The notes: a model not told the origin generated them from the sequence alone. A stretch of DNA of 33,400 bases from Chara braunii (GCA_003427395.1 BFEA01000585.1:904135-937534); one strand, 5' to 3'; positions 8,961-18,443 are shown, counted from the stretch's first letter. Made by a program: numbers and translations.

Positions 8961-10310
8961 CGGAATCGATCAATATGACTTTGAACTAAAGCCAGTAAAG
9001 GGTAAGTATAACATGGTTGTTTGCGCATTGAGTCGAAGATCTGACTTTTTCGGTGCTATTGTAACGTATTTAGACATAGGCGCTGACATCCAAGATAAGA
9101 TTAGGAATGCATATTCCACTGATCCTGTTTATGGCACTATGCTGAGACGTATTCAAAACGCGCCACATGAGTTTCCCGACTTTCGCGTAACTAAAGGACT
9201 GTTGTTTGAAAGAACTGATGTGCATGGTAGGCTTTGTATTCCAGATAAGGAAGAGATAAAAAGTGTGATCTTGGGGGAATGCCATGATACTGAAGGCCAT
9301 TTCGGGTGGAAAGAGAGCTATGCTAACCTTTTGCGTTCCTACACCTGGCCTCGAATGGAACTTGATTGCATTTCATATGTGCAAGGCTGTCAAGTTTGTC
9401 AACGAAACAAGAGCACCACACAACCTCCCCTTGGTCTACTAAAGCCCTTGCCTGTACCAACAGGTCCTGGAGACTTCGTGTCTATCGATTTTATGGACAA
9501 GGTTAAAAGCAGGAATGGAAAAAGCCAAGTTATGGTAATTGTCGACAAATTCAGCAAGTTTGTTGTTTTCGGGTAAAGGACTACAGACATCCCTTGACTA
9601 TTGTTAGTGACAGAGACTCTCGGTTCACCAGTGAACATTGGCAGCAACTAATGAATGTCTATGGCTCCAAATTGACAATGTCGTCAGGAAGACATCCTGA
9701 GACGAATGGGCAGACTGAGCAAATGAACAATCTCTTGCAGCAGACACTGCGTATGTACATTTGTCCCGGTCAGATTGATTGGGATGAGCATTTGCCCAAA
9801 GTTGCTAATGCCTATAACAATTGTGTGCACTTGACTACTTATAGAACTCCAATGGAGTTACATTTGGGATGGTGTCCCCGCAAACCTATTGATTGGTTGA
9901 ACCCAGATCGAATACATAAACTTCCACTCGGGACTAGAGAATTTGCAATGCAGTATCAGAAAGACTTGGACAAGGTAAAGGAAAACATAATAAAGGCGCA
10001 ACATCAAATGGTTGAATAGGCCAATAAGCGCAGAAGACCTTCTCAGTTTGCTGTAGGTGATCTGGTGTGGGTAAAGTTGAAAGAATTTATCCCAGAGGAG
10101 AACATTTCCCAAAAGTTGTTACCTGCCTACAAAGGATCTTGGCAAGTATTGCATGTGATAGGGGACGCGGATGGACCCTGCTATGTTATTGAGATACCTC
10201 CGCACTTGCATACCTACCCGGCGTTCCACACATCAAAGCTCTTACCTTGCATGGCTAACGAACTGTTCCCCAGTCGTAGATCAGCAATTCCCCCGAGTAT
10301 GGATGGGAAA
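8961..10310 (+). pseudogene. Integrase of element B
   Basis: An HHCC zinc-binding domain is present (HDTEGH at 9283-9300 and CQVC at 9388-9399). The DDE core follows: first Asp in SIDFMD (9487-9489), second Asp in SDRD (9609-9611), Glu in GQTEQ (9717-9719). Between FSKF and TIVSDRD only 35 nt remain, while element C has 93 at the same place, so about 58 bp are deleted with a frame change at 9570. A TAG at 10017-10019 replaces a Gln codon (element A has CAG-type Gln in MIEQANK). The C-terminal SH3-like region (KLLPAYKGSW, HTYPAFHTSKLLPC) follows. Integrase inserts the cDNA into the chromosome; this copy is dead. Confidence 0.9.
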
Positions 10311-10514
10311 TTTGATGTTGACAGAATTGTTGCTGAGAGTACTCTTCAGACTGGACGCAGAGGTTGGCCACCGCGGCAATATAAAGTCAGATTTGCATAT
10401 CAAGATCCAAGTGAAGATTGCTGGTACAGTAGAGACGAGTTAATGGAATTTGCACCAAGCATAGTATCTTACTATGAGAGAGCAAGAAGAGGTGTCAACA
10501 TTGTGGACAAATAA
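10311..10514 (+). pseudogene. Chromodomain of element B
   Basis: The last part of pol reads FDVDRIVAES, then QYKVRFAYQDP, CWYSRDELMEFAP and SIVSYYERAR, and ends at TAA 10512-10514. The V-x-x-I start, the YKV strand, the aromatic W/Y and the C-terminal helix fit a chromodomain of the type fused to chromoviral integrases. It would bind modified histones and direct insertion. This segment itself has no internal stop, unlike the one in element A. Confidence 0.8.
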
Positions 10515-11273
10515 ATGTTTCTTAGAGGATTTCGAAATTAGGCCAGTGAGAGTAAAAGGGCCTTTACGATTAGGACCCGTAAATGTGATCCCAACAAAAA
10601 GGGCCCTCTCGATCATAACTCAATTTCACGAGTAACATTCCAAAAGACAAGTTTCTTAAGGCACATGTCGCATCCAAAATGAAATGAAAAGTCGTTTTGA
10701 AAAGTCACGGATAGGTCCTAAACGAACAAGTAATGGGTTCAAATTTTAAGTATGAGATAGGGTCATGTTTGTTCGACAATACGTAAGGTCACAGTCCTAG
10801 ACCAGTCACAGCCCCACAGGTCAACTCTGATTCATACCGGACAGGCTTGTCGGCCAAAGCAGCAGCAGACCATGGGAAAGGATAGTCGGACACACACTTT
10901 GCAACAACAGGTATTGGGCAGGAGTCCCAGACACTTGGAGGCTGAATGCAGACCTCGCTAGACCAGTCCAACACTATAAAGGACTGGCCAGCCTCCCCAT
11001 TCGGCAGATATTCATTCGCATGAGAGTGTGGAAGTGCTGAGGCACCGGTGCACCAAATGTGATTGAGTTGCGCCAGGCTTGAGAGTTGCGTTGAAGAGAA
11101 AGAGAGTCGAGCGATGGTTGGAAGAAGGGCAGCCATAGCTGCGCCAACGCAAGTTAGTACTAGTGATAGGGATAGTTAGTAGAAAAGACCTGTGAGTAGT
11201 ATTCAAAGTAGATCCTCGTGTGATAGGGAGTGTGCATGCATGGTGAGGTGAGTAGACTTGGGCTATAGACATT
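10515..11273 (+). repeat. 3' UTR and probable 3' LTR of element B
   Basis: The sequence follows the pol stop, starts with the short block shared with element A (TCGAA-ATTAGGCC) and includes purine-rich tracts. The later part has a TATA box (10975-10980), expected for an LTR promoter, and ends before a (GA)n run. The exact LTR start is unclear and no second copy exists in the window, so this is inferred from position and the promoter-like motif. Confidence 0.45.
10975..10980 (+). promoter_or_regulatory. TATA box in the presumed LTR of element B
   Basis: CACTATAAAGGACTGG is a good TATA context about 25-35 bp before a plausible start near GATATTCATTCGC (11007-11019). LTR promoters of Ty3/gypsy elements commonly look like this. 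No experimental start is known. Confidence 0.4.
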
Positions 11274-11295
11274 GAGAGAGAGAGAGAGAGAGAGA
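11274..11295. repeat. (GA)n microsatellite
   Basis: Eleven GA dinucleotides in a row, closing the presumed LTR region of element B. Confidence 0.95.
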
Positions 11296-11543
11296 ACAAA
11301 AGAAGAGAAGGGAGAGAAGTGAGCTATGGAGAAACTTACCTTTTGAGCGTTGTTCTTGATGATTGGCTGATGACGCTGATGAGCCCCAGGCCTGAAACTC
11401 TTGTTGGATAAAGAAGGCTTGTAATAGTGTTGGGCGCTTTATATTTTGAACTTGTGATTCTCTTTCCTTTATTTGGTTATGATAAGTTGAGTTGCGCTTC
11501 TTGGTTTCCATTCATTTTTTACTGAACTTTGTGTGAGACATTG

Positions 11544-11560
11544 CAAATCTTTGAGATTTG
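11544..11560. repeat. Small perfect hairpin
   Basis: CAAATCT and AGATTTG pair perfectly around TTG. It lies just beyond the 3' end of the minus-strand coding remnant at 11563. A role as an RNA end signal is possible but unsupported. 11296-11543 shows no gene. Confidence 0.4.
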
Positions 11561-11562
11561 TG

Positions 11563-11982
11563 TTACATGCATGTTATTTGATACACTCCAACAAGTGACG
11601 AATGGACAGGTTCCTTGCATTTCTTCCTTTGCTTGATTACTCTTGCCTTTTCGTTAGATGAATTGAGCAACAATTTCTCATAACCAGTTAAAGTTATCAC
11701 CATCATTCCAGCCTTGACATAAGGACGATTATTGTAAATATCTCCTTCCAAAAAGCGAGTCGGTGCCGTATAGATGGTTGAGTCACGAGAATGATAGACC
11801 CAACAACCCTCGTACTGATACGGGAGTATCTCCTTAGAAGTGAGTTTAGAAAGTTATTTCAATGCTTTGTCGACTAACATTTCCCGAATCTGATTTATTA
11901 TCTTCCCTTCCATTCTCTCATAATAGTCAAGGGCTCATAAGGCATACCTTTGATTAAGCCTGATTCTGTCCAACAAGTCGTA
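11563..11982 (-). pseudogene. Decayed non-retroviral coding remnant
   Basis: One minus-strand frame of 140 codons has only two internal stops (TAA 11854-11856, TGA 11935-11937). It contains readable segments such as LDYYERMEGKIINQIREMLV, YQYEGCWVYHSRDSTIYTAP, YNNRPYVKAGMMVITLTGYE and LLLNSSNEKARVIKQ, and ends at TGCATG-TAA, 11563. The composition is unlike random translation and does not match gag or pol. The stretch around ITLTGYEKLLLNSSNEKAR faintly resembles MSV199/BRO-type domains of large DNA viruses, in which a Phe/Tyr-Lys core precedes a conserved Ala-rich helix. That comparison is from memory and weak. It may also be an exon of an unrecognised gene. Confidence 0.45.
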
Positions 11983-12001
11983 TCAGTCTCCTTCTCCAGT
12001 C

Positions 12002-12304
12002 CAGTGTGGTACCTTACACATTAAGAAATTGGACACTGTTAGCAATCGCGGTCTCAATCAGGAGAACATGATTCAATGAGAATAGCAGAATCAATCTGAT
12101 AGTCAAAGCATTGTCAACAATTATCAAGCCCTAATGAAAACTCAAAAGTTAAATGCTGACCCAGACTCGTTCCGGACACGAAAATTTGTCATGTCCCAAG
12201 CAACGATGTCATTTTGTCGCACTTTTTCTAATCGGGCCACGTTGGGTGATCAGAAAGCCAATATGGCTGTCACGCAGGATTTTGATGATGTTTGTTTGCA
12301 ATAA
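12002..12304 (+). pseudogene. Decayed coding remnant, divergent from the previous one
   Basis: The plus frame ending at TAA 12302-12304 is open for 72 codons from 12086. It is also readable further upstream past TGA 12077-12079 and TAG 12083-12085 (VQCGTLHIKKLDTVSNRGLN). Segments such as NNYQALMKTQKLNADPDSFR, FVMSQATMSFCRTFSNRATL and NMAVTQDFDDVCLQ look like real protein. An AATAAA-like AT-rich stretch follows at 12305-12325. I do not recognise the family. The codons TGA and TAG are each one C-to-T step from Arg or Gln. Confidence 0.4.
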
Positions 12305-12784
12305 ATAATTGAATAAATTAAATAAAGCAAATCCCTTCCTGTTGTGTGCGTCCGACTTCGAGTGAGACCCTTCAATTGCGATCTTCGTCGATCCCCAGTC
12401 TTAGGAATCTTTTATTTTGATTCTTAACAGCAAAGGTCATGCATATAGTAATTATGAAATTTGGGTGTGCCATGCATGTATCAATTCTGGCAATTTACTA
12501 TTTTGAGAAACTGTGACAAGATTATCAGGAAGCATAATCATCAAGCAAGGTCAATGCAAACGAAGCAGGACTGACTGACTCAAGATAGAGACAAAATAAA
12601 TGAGGGAAGGTGAGAACTCGTAATAATCTCAGAGAGTAAAGGTGAATAGATATGGCCAGCACTCGTCAAGAGTCCTCACTCACCTCTCTAAGGTCCCATC
12701 GTCATTCATTTGGCCATGCGTCTCTTGTACCCCGAGCCATGCCTATGTACCTCCCAAGATTGTAGCCACTGGATATAGAGCCAC
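12305..12784. other. AT-rich gap without a supported gene
   Basis: A cluster of AATAAA-type motifs at 12302-12325 could be a 3' end signal for the plus-strand remnant. On the minus strand the end of the adjacent gene may continue by frameshift to 12706 (a frame reading FRWLYIQWLQSWEVHRHG). Otherwise nothing recognisable. Confidence 0.5.
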
Positions 12785-13360
12785 CTAAAGCTTGCAAGTT
12801 CTGAGCACTTCCATCCAAGGCCCCATAATATGGAGGTCAACCATAGCACAAAATTCCTCCCATAGTATAGGGAGATATGGCTGGGAGAAAATCCCTCGTC
12901 TGAGGTGTCTACACTCGAACGGCTCGGTAACTGCCTCGTAGTCAATCTTTGCAGGTGAAATATACCTCTTGGCCATATCCACTAGGTCACCCCAACACGA
13001 GCCGTCTTTGAGAGTAGGAACTGGAGGTCTGGGGTAGTTTGTGTAGAACTTGGGCCAAAAGCTTTGGACCAGTTTGACACCACTCTCATCAAGCTCTCTC
13101 TCTTTCCCCTCAAGATACCCTGCTGCGGAGGCCCAAACTGAGTCAAAGAGCTCATGGGTCTCTTTACCCTTCTTCAAATAGATTCTCAGGTCATGGATGG
13201 TGCCTTCTGTGAACTCTACGTGAACCACAAAAACCGGCAGATCTTGTTGTCTGAAACATACTGAGCTAACGTACCGATCCCGGAAGGCTTCCTTTAGAGC
13301 AATTCGGTTGAGTCCGACCAAGACGCCCTGCTGAATGGGGACTGAAGTGATGCTGCTCAT
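12785..13360 (-). CDS. Hypothetical protein, 191 codons, intact
   Basis: This is the only long intact frame in the window that is not transposon-derived by eye. It starts at ATG 13358-13360 (MSSITSVPIQQGVLVGLNRI) and runs without stops to 12785. The protein is of mixed, globular composition, rich in Trp, Phe and Tyr, with segments VFVVHVEFTEGTIHDLRIYL, VQSFWPKFYTNYPRPPVPTL, DMAKRYISPAKIDYEAV and LPILWEEFCAMVDLHIMGPW. There is no signal peptide, membrane segment or known catalytic motif that I recognise. A related reading continues in another frame down to 12706, so the C-terminus may have been shortened by a frameshift. It faces a divergent plus-strand remnant, separated by about 130 bp. It could be a single-exon gene, one exon of a larger gene or part of an unknown mobile element. 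Confidence 0.55.
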   Translation of the reverse strand: MSSITSVPIQQGVLVGLNRIALKEAFRDRYVSSVCFRQQDLPVFVVHVEFTEGTIHDLRIYLKKGKETHELFDSVWASAAGYLEGKERELDESGVKLVQSFWPKFYTNYPRPPVPTLKDGSCWGDLVDMAKRYISPAKIDYEAVTEPFECRHLRRGIFSQPYLPILWEEFCAMVDLHIMGPWMEVLRTCKL

Positions 13361-13487
13361 GTGTCAAGGGGGTAGTTGAAAATAGATTAATTGGCGAGGG
13401 TTACAAGAAAATGGTTTGATCAAAGGATGCTGAATGAATCAACTTTGATTGATAGTTGCCGATGGGGCTTGACTGTTGATATGCTAG

Positions 13488-14014
13488 TCGTTGATTGTCG
13501 ATCTCAAAGGAAAATTTGAAGAGACAGATGATGTTTACTGTTGTTCAATGATGAATTCTCAGAGCAAGGAAAGTACGAATGGTCCTTCATCTGAGCTTTG
13601 CTTTTGCCTTCTCGATGGTCTCGAGAGATGAGCTCGCACTATGCAGCTTACCAGTATGAGCATAGATGTAGAAAACGTACTCAATGTACCTCTCTTCTCC
13701 TATCCTTTGGACTGCACGCTCCCTCAAGGCCATTTTGTGGACTTCCATGTCGTGGAAAATCTGAACTTCCCACCCTTACATTTGTCCTTATTAATTCCAC
13801 ATTTCATCACCAATATCACTAAGTCCCTCATGATTCTCTTTCTCTTATTCTTGGGCCTCAACTTGATGAGGTACAAGAAGAGAAGACAATTGATATTCCA
13901 ACAACCACTTGGAACTACAGTGCGACCTTTCTCACGCGATATATGCAGAATTATACGATGACTGCCGACTTACCGGTGACACAGGAAAGTTGTCTGCACA
14001 CTGACCGCGCCTAG
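13488..14014 (+). pseudogene. Decayed plus-strand coding remnant
   Basis: Two plus frames form a plausible broken gene. The first (13488 to about 13770, stop TGA at 13626-13628) includes MSIDVENVLNVPLFSYPLDC and LPQGHFVDFHVVENLNF. After a frame change near 13770 the second reads FVLINSTFHHQYH, a stop TAA (13820-13822), then LGPQLDEVQEEKTIDIPTTT and WNYSATFLTRYMQNYTMTAD, ending at TAG 14012-14014. No family is recognised. It is divergent from the orphan gene at 12785-13360, and the ~130 bp between could hold a shared promoter. Choosing among three frames can make noise look coding, so confidence is limited. Confidence 0.4.
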
Positions 14015-14941
14015 CAGTCTGGTAAGGAACGTGCATAGCACTCTCATTCTGTCGCTAGATGGGAGAAGCTGTCAGATATTGTGACTGCCCAGGCATGAAC
14101 TTCGTAACCATTGACGAAAACCTTTGCTAGAAGTGGCACCAAATTCGACCGACAGTGATCTCTCTATAGATTGTTAATCAGATGTTGTATTGTTGCCTTT
14201 GACCGTGCCTTCTGATCAGACACGGTGTTGGGCCTCGTTATGAGTGGGTATGATGACGCATTTGTTACTCTTTGCTAGTCTCTTGAACTAGGATTACCAG
14301 TGCTTATACATGGCTCAAACAAGGGTTTAGCCTTGGATTACTTGTTGAGTCAAACGTGGTAATCAGTGGACCCTCCCTAGTATCATCTTTTGACTATCTG
14401 CACCGATCAAAGGCTCCAGAGTGAAACAGATAACTTTTCGGAGTGACGGGACACTTACATTATTACCCTCCCCCGTTGCGCCCGTTTTATACTGGGCAGT
14501 ACTTTAGCGGCCCCAATTTTTGATACAGTCATGGAACACTGTTGTTACATAACCGACCTTGGCCCACTTCCATGTTATGCCTTAAACAATACTGGCCCGA
14601 ATAATCAGTGAAACCAGATATCAGAGGAAAACTCAGTCGAGCGGCTCTCTGACTTTCACTCACTACTCAGTTCTCTTGGGTTGAAAGCCAGGCCAGCCTG
14701 GTCTCCGTGTGACGGGGGGGGGTCTAGGGAGATAGTCAATGACCTCAGCAGACTTTGTAACAGCACAACAACCTCAGGTTGTAACAAGACACAAACGGAA
14801 GTTATATCGTGGACCTGTTCTCTGCCTTCTTCTTCTCCTTGTCGACGTTCCCTTTTAGGGCCACGAGCTAGATAGCTTGCGGGACACCATTTGAGTCGAC
14901 CATCTTTGAGCGATTTTGCCGCTATTAGTTTTTTACGTTGA
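14015..14941. other. Region without a secure gene
   Basis: Short readable plus-strand pieces occur (for example ARWEKLSDIVTAQ near 14050-14095, and SADFVTAQQPQVVTRHKRK from 14736), but stops are as frequent as expected by chance. At 14356-14380 a GTGGTAATC..GGACCCTCCC motif is shared with 18705-18729, together with a following AGG-TTCCAG-type segment, suggesting two diverged copies of one repeat. A run of eight G lies near 14715. Confidence 0.45.
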
Positions 14942-15250
14942 CTGAGATGCTGCTCGCTCAGATCCTCTAGTCGCTACCCCAGCCGATTCTTCTGGGTAAC
15001 AACTTGTAACGAGTCCCTTGGGAATTCACAGTGCTATATCTATTTACTCATCGAGTATACACTATCAGAATACTCTATGTCCAGAGTGGAAGTTTTAAGC
15101 TTAGGTAGTCCGATTGTAGTTTGCATATTAGAAGAGGGAGACTACATGCAAGGTGTCTCTCTGCCTATTTGTGTTGGCTTGAATCGAGCGCCTAGCTACT
15201 ACTTCATCGGGTCAATCCTCAACTCAGAGTCAGACTTGCACATAGAGTGA
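14942..15250 (+). CDS. Open stretch of 102 codons without ATG at its start, possible exon
   Basis: The plus frame is open from 14942 (after TGA 14939-14941) to TGA 15248-15250. It includes protein-like segments FFWVTTCNESLGNSQCYIYL, VEVLSLGSPIVVCILEEGDY and MQGVSLPICVGLNRAPSYYF, then IGSILNSESDLHIE. The first ATG is at 15077. An internal exon or a gene fragment is possible. The family is not recognised. The next 100 bp hold a strong inverted repeat (15349-15451). At this length an open frame can occur by chance in 33 kb, so the call depends mainly on the protein-like composition. Confidence 0.35.
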   Translation: MRCCSLRSSSRYPSRFFWVTTCNESLGNSQCYIYLLIEYTLSEYSMSRVEVLSLGSPIVVCILEEGDYMQGVSLPICVGLNRAPSYYFIGSILNSESDLHIE

Positions 15251-15348
15251 TCACTCCGATTGCGGGGCATGTTCAGACTCAGTTTGATGGGACCTGGCAA
15301 GAAAAGGTGCTTGTACTCAACGTCTGGTCTTAAGAATATTTCCACGAT

Positions 15349-15451
15349 CGTCTTCCCCCGAACACAACGCACCCTCATTTTGGTTGTATCTGACCAAAAA
15401 TATAACTCGTATACATTCATTTTTAGGATGCGTTATGTTCGGGGGAAGACG
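15349..15451. repeat. 27-bp inverted repeat around a 49-bp spacer
   Basis: The left arm 15349-15375 (starts CGTCTTCCCCCGAACACAAC) pairs with the right arm 15425-15451 at 25 of 27 positions. Weak similarity continues beyond the arms (TAAGA..TTTC motifs at 15331 and 15476). This may be a small MITE-like element or a folded RNA; no coding function is evident. Confidence 0.8.
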
Positions 15452-15542
15452 GTAGTGCTCAAAGAGATTTTATCTTAGATCAGGGAACTGACGACTCCAT
15501 ACGGGGAACTTTATCTCCATTAGATTAGATCATTAGCTGATC

Positions 15543-15852
15543 ATGCAATCTCGTCTCCAGGTGATGGGAGCGCTTGCAAAGCAGGCCAGAAAGAGACCAA
15601 CGATATGCCTGCTTCCATTTCTAAGCAACAGGGTACTTCTGGGTAACTAGAGTAATTTAGGAGTATTTCTTGGGTTCCGTTTTGATCAGTGCTTTACATG
15701 CAATCTCGTCTCCAGGTGATGGGAGCGCTTGCAAAGCAGGCCAGAAAGAGACCAATGGTATGTCTGCTTCCGTTTCTAAGCAACAAGGTACTTCTGGGTA
15801 ACTAGAGTAATTTAGGAGTATTTCTTGGGTTCCGTTTTGATTAGTGCTTTAC
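15543..15852. repeat. Tandem duplication, two 155-bp units
   Basis: 15543-15697 and 15698-15852 are direct adjacent repeats with only a handful of substitutions (for example ACGATATGCC versus ATGGTATGTC). Both units can be read in one frame (SSPGDGSACKAGQKETN, then SKQQGTSG) with the same downstream stops, so the stops predate the duplication. Confidence 0.95.
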
Positions 15853-16324
15853 ATTTACAATTTGTCTGCTCATGGGACAAAACCCAAGACACCCACAAGA
15901 TCACCCCTAGATTCCGTCCAATCGGGCTCCTCAAGGGTTTTTAGAAAACGCGAGGGTTTAATTAGAAGGGGGCGAAATATTTTAGACAGCCATCTTCAAG
16001 CCTTAAGACCTCTCAACCTCAAAGGTAAAAATCGGGAATGCTGAAGGTTTTCATTTTGACTAGCGTGCCAGTGTACATCGTCACACGGTAGGTAACGTAT
16101 CACTACTCTAGGCAGATTAGTCGATCTCCACCAGCGTTTGAAACACTAATTACAACCACTAATCCCCATCAAGCAGAAACTTGGCGATTAAAGAAACAAT
16201 TTTCCTCAACTGTCTTTTTCTTCCCCTGCGGCTCATACTGAGACGCGGCACTCACAGAAGACTGATCTCCATCGCACGTCTAGGGCCAGCCAGAGTGGCG
16301 AGTTAAGTTGACAGTCTTGTCCGC
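15853..16324. other. Mostly unassigned, with a weak plus-strand frame
   Basis: The frame from 15844 to 16044 (KTPTRSPLDSVQSGSSRVFR, then LIRRGRNILDSHLQALRPLN) is basic and protein-like, but starts in the tail of the tandem repeat and has no recognised family. 16045-16324 shows nothing recognisable. Confidence 0.3.
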
Positions 16325-17065
16325 TTGCTTGAGTGTGCGCTCACGAGTTCATATGAGAGTTTACAGGTTGGTGTGGTCACTTGCTTGAGTACCTGCGAGC
16401 TCATACAATTGCACACTCGTACGATCGTACAAGTATCTACAGACTCGCAAGATCAAGCAAAACTTTCAATCATCCCGATTTGTATCTGTTATGGGGTTTA
16501 CAAGTCCTCTAAAGAGGAAGTTGAGGCTTCGACAACTCTTACGGCTATGTCCTCTTCGTTGCACTTACGCATACAACATAAAACATAGATCTATCGCTTG
16601 ACTCACAGAGTCAGAGCTCCACACAATTCAATATACGGTTTGCTAGTCCCGGTGTCGCCACCCCTCTCATTTTATTACTCGCATACCACCGGCAAGGCTT
16701 CACCATCTGGGTAGCAAGGACACTCGGATAATAATAACAGTTAATGCAAAGATGACAAATAAAAACCTTCTCTTCAGCATGTTGATGACGTTAGCGCTTT
16801 GGCACACTCTGTTTCTTTTCACGAGCCTGACCACAGTAACTTCTTCCTCATCAACGCCTAAGATGCTGCGCCCATACTCACCTCAGTTCAAGATCAAGCT
16901 AAGGTTATCTCCTTCGCACGGACAAAGACAAACAACGTCAAATCATTGCGCCAGGTCAAACCGCCAACCTTAGCTAAATCATCTTCACATCAAACGTCCA
17001 ATGACAAATCTAACTTCTTAGATCGCTTGCTGATTATCAACGACTTGTGTCATTACCGCGCCTAG
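16325..17065 (+). pseudogene. Decayed plus-strand coding remnant with frame changes
   Basis: Three overlapping plus frames can be followed. The first (16325-16588) contains DSQDQAKLSIIPICICYGVY. The second (16525-16734) contains GFDNSYGYVLFVALTHTT, then a TAA, then TQFNIRFASPGVATPLILLL and AYHRQGFTIWVARTLG, followed by three consecutive TAA codons. The third (16766-17065) contains DDVSALAHSVSFHEPDHSNF, a TAA (16859-16861) and a 67-codon open stretch with VISFARTKTNNVKSLRQVKP and SNFLDRLLIINDLCHYRA, ending TAG. No domain is recognised. The pattern suits an old gene or element decayed by C-to-T changes and small indels. Confidence 0.4.
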
Positions 17066-18443
17066 CGCATCTTGCAAAGGGGAAAAGCATTTCCTCACCA
17101 CTTAGGGACCGACATCTCCGTTAACTCTTGCCCCGCCTCGTTGAGTCGTGGCTTGTACAGAACAAGACTGCATGTCATAAAGCGGGGATATAACGAAGAC
17201 GGGCTGGTTGGGAGGGTACTAGCTATCAGTCCAGTTGGATAAAAGCAGGGACTTGTTTTGCGTGCCTGTCACTCACTCGCTCGCAACATCTCAAGGGTCG
17301 AAAGTTTGACCCGCTTTTGTGGCTCAGGCACTCGCGAGGGGAATGACGCTAGTCGACTCATTCTCTCATAGGTTTCGCGAATTTATTGCGCAAGTCTCAT
17401 TCCCCTTCTCCATGCGTACCGCACACTCAAACACACACCCTCACTCGTCCCGCCTCGCACATTACGATCTAACAATGCAACAATTTGCGCAGTGTCACAC
17501 TAGTCATGTACAAATTACACAGTGTGCAGGCGCAGGGTCTTTCTCGCCGATTCGTTCTAAAGAAAACTATGGCGGCAGTAACAGTTCCATGAGCGGGTAG
17601 GCTCTGATTATGACAGGGCCACATGAGATGTTCACCGGTGCATGACATATGCACCACGCTAGAAACACCCGTCGTGTTTCTCCTGACCTAGTCTCTCTCC
17701 CGATCGGTGATGTGCGTCCCTTGACAGTAGCTGCCTAGTAGTAACCCACCGTCGTCGTCGGTCACCCGGGCCGTCTCGCACAACCTTGGCACAATGTTTT
17801 CACTTTCAGTTTCATTACTCCAACGATGGAAAGACACAAGCTGTGTGGCTGTTTGAAGCGTCCATACTGAGAAAAGGTCTCCTCTTACATGCTCGAGTTC
17901 GATCTATACTTTTCCTGTTTCCCTCCCTCATGCACACGCAACGGCTTGCACGTTGTCACACTGATCACCCAGGGGCACCATGGAGCGCGTCCCGGGCCTT
18001 TTCTTGTCTGGTCCTTTGAAAAGGTTGTGGCAACGGCCATGGACCGTACGGACAAGGGATTGTCCAAGTTGTGACCCACACGCACCTGACAGGACGACCT
18101 CGAGCACACACAGTGGTTAGTACATCGCTATGCCACTCACACGAAGGTCGCCTGGAGGGTCTCTCTCGTCTACTCGCTATGAGAGCCAGTGGTGATGGAA
18201 ACAAAAACTCATTGCCACCCGAAAAAACTCTCTCTCTCTCGATCCCGTGCAAATGCTTTTCTCACTTCCCCACTCTCTTGTCCTCACATTGAACGTGACT
18301 GTTTTACGCGTCACTGCCTAGCGGTCTTGGTCCTTCCATCGGCGCGAGTTGGCCTCTGGGCCACTTTCCACAGGGTCTGCAGGGTGGATGGTCCCGACGC
18401 CATTGGTCCAGTCTATGCTAGGACCGGTTCTCTGCTGCGTTGA
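17066..18443 (+). other. GC-richer region, possible further decayed coding
   Basis: A sequence with a TATA-like GGATAAAAGCAGGG (17237-17250) precedes repeated CACTCACTCGCTCGC, which looks promoter-like. A plus frame from 17319 to 17600 (TLVDSFSHRFREFIAQVSFP and others) and another from 17889 to 18443 interrupted by three TGA codons (with HVVTLITQGHHGARPGPFLV and THTKVAWRVSLVYS) are candidates for decayed protein sequence. Equally long frames occur on the opposite strand, so coding status is unproven. No family is recognised. Confidence 0.25.

Larger units (their letters stand above)
6567..11273 (+). mobile_element. Degenerate Ty3/gypsy chromovirus, element B
   Basis: Plus-strand order is gag C-terminus (6567-6932), protease, RT, RNase H, integrase and chromodomain ending at 10514, then a probable 3' LTR. 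The element begins in the middle of gag; about the first 200 residues and the 5' LTR are missing or unrecognisable. Frames change near 7306, 7525, 8735, 8960 and 9570, and stops lie at 6756, 7764, 8676 and 10017. A 15-bp in-frame deletion sits beside the RT active site and about 58 bp are lost inside the integrase core. The protein sequence is close to element A (similar gag tail, protease, RT and chromodomain), so they are related but distinct copies. Confidence 0.93.

Noticed and set aside
10515-11273. A matching LTR pair for element B using 5691-6566 as the 5' LTR
   Set aside because: No shared blocks were seen between the two regions when read by eye; only the downstream one has LTR-like features.
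17965-18252. Minus-strand frame of 95 codons
   Set aside because: Arg- and Pro-rich from GC content; opposing plus-strand frames are of similar length, so neither is secure.
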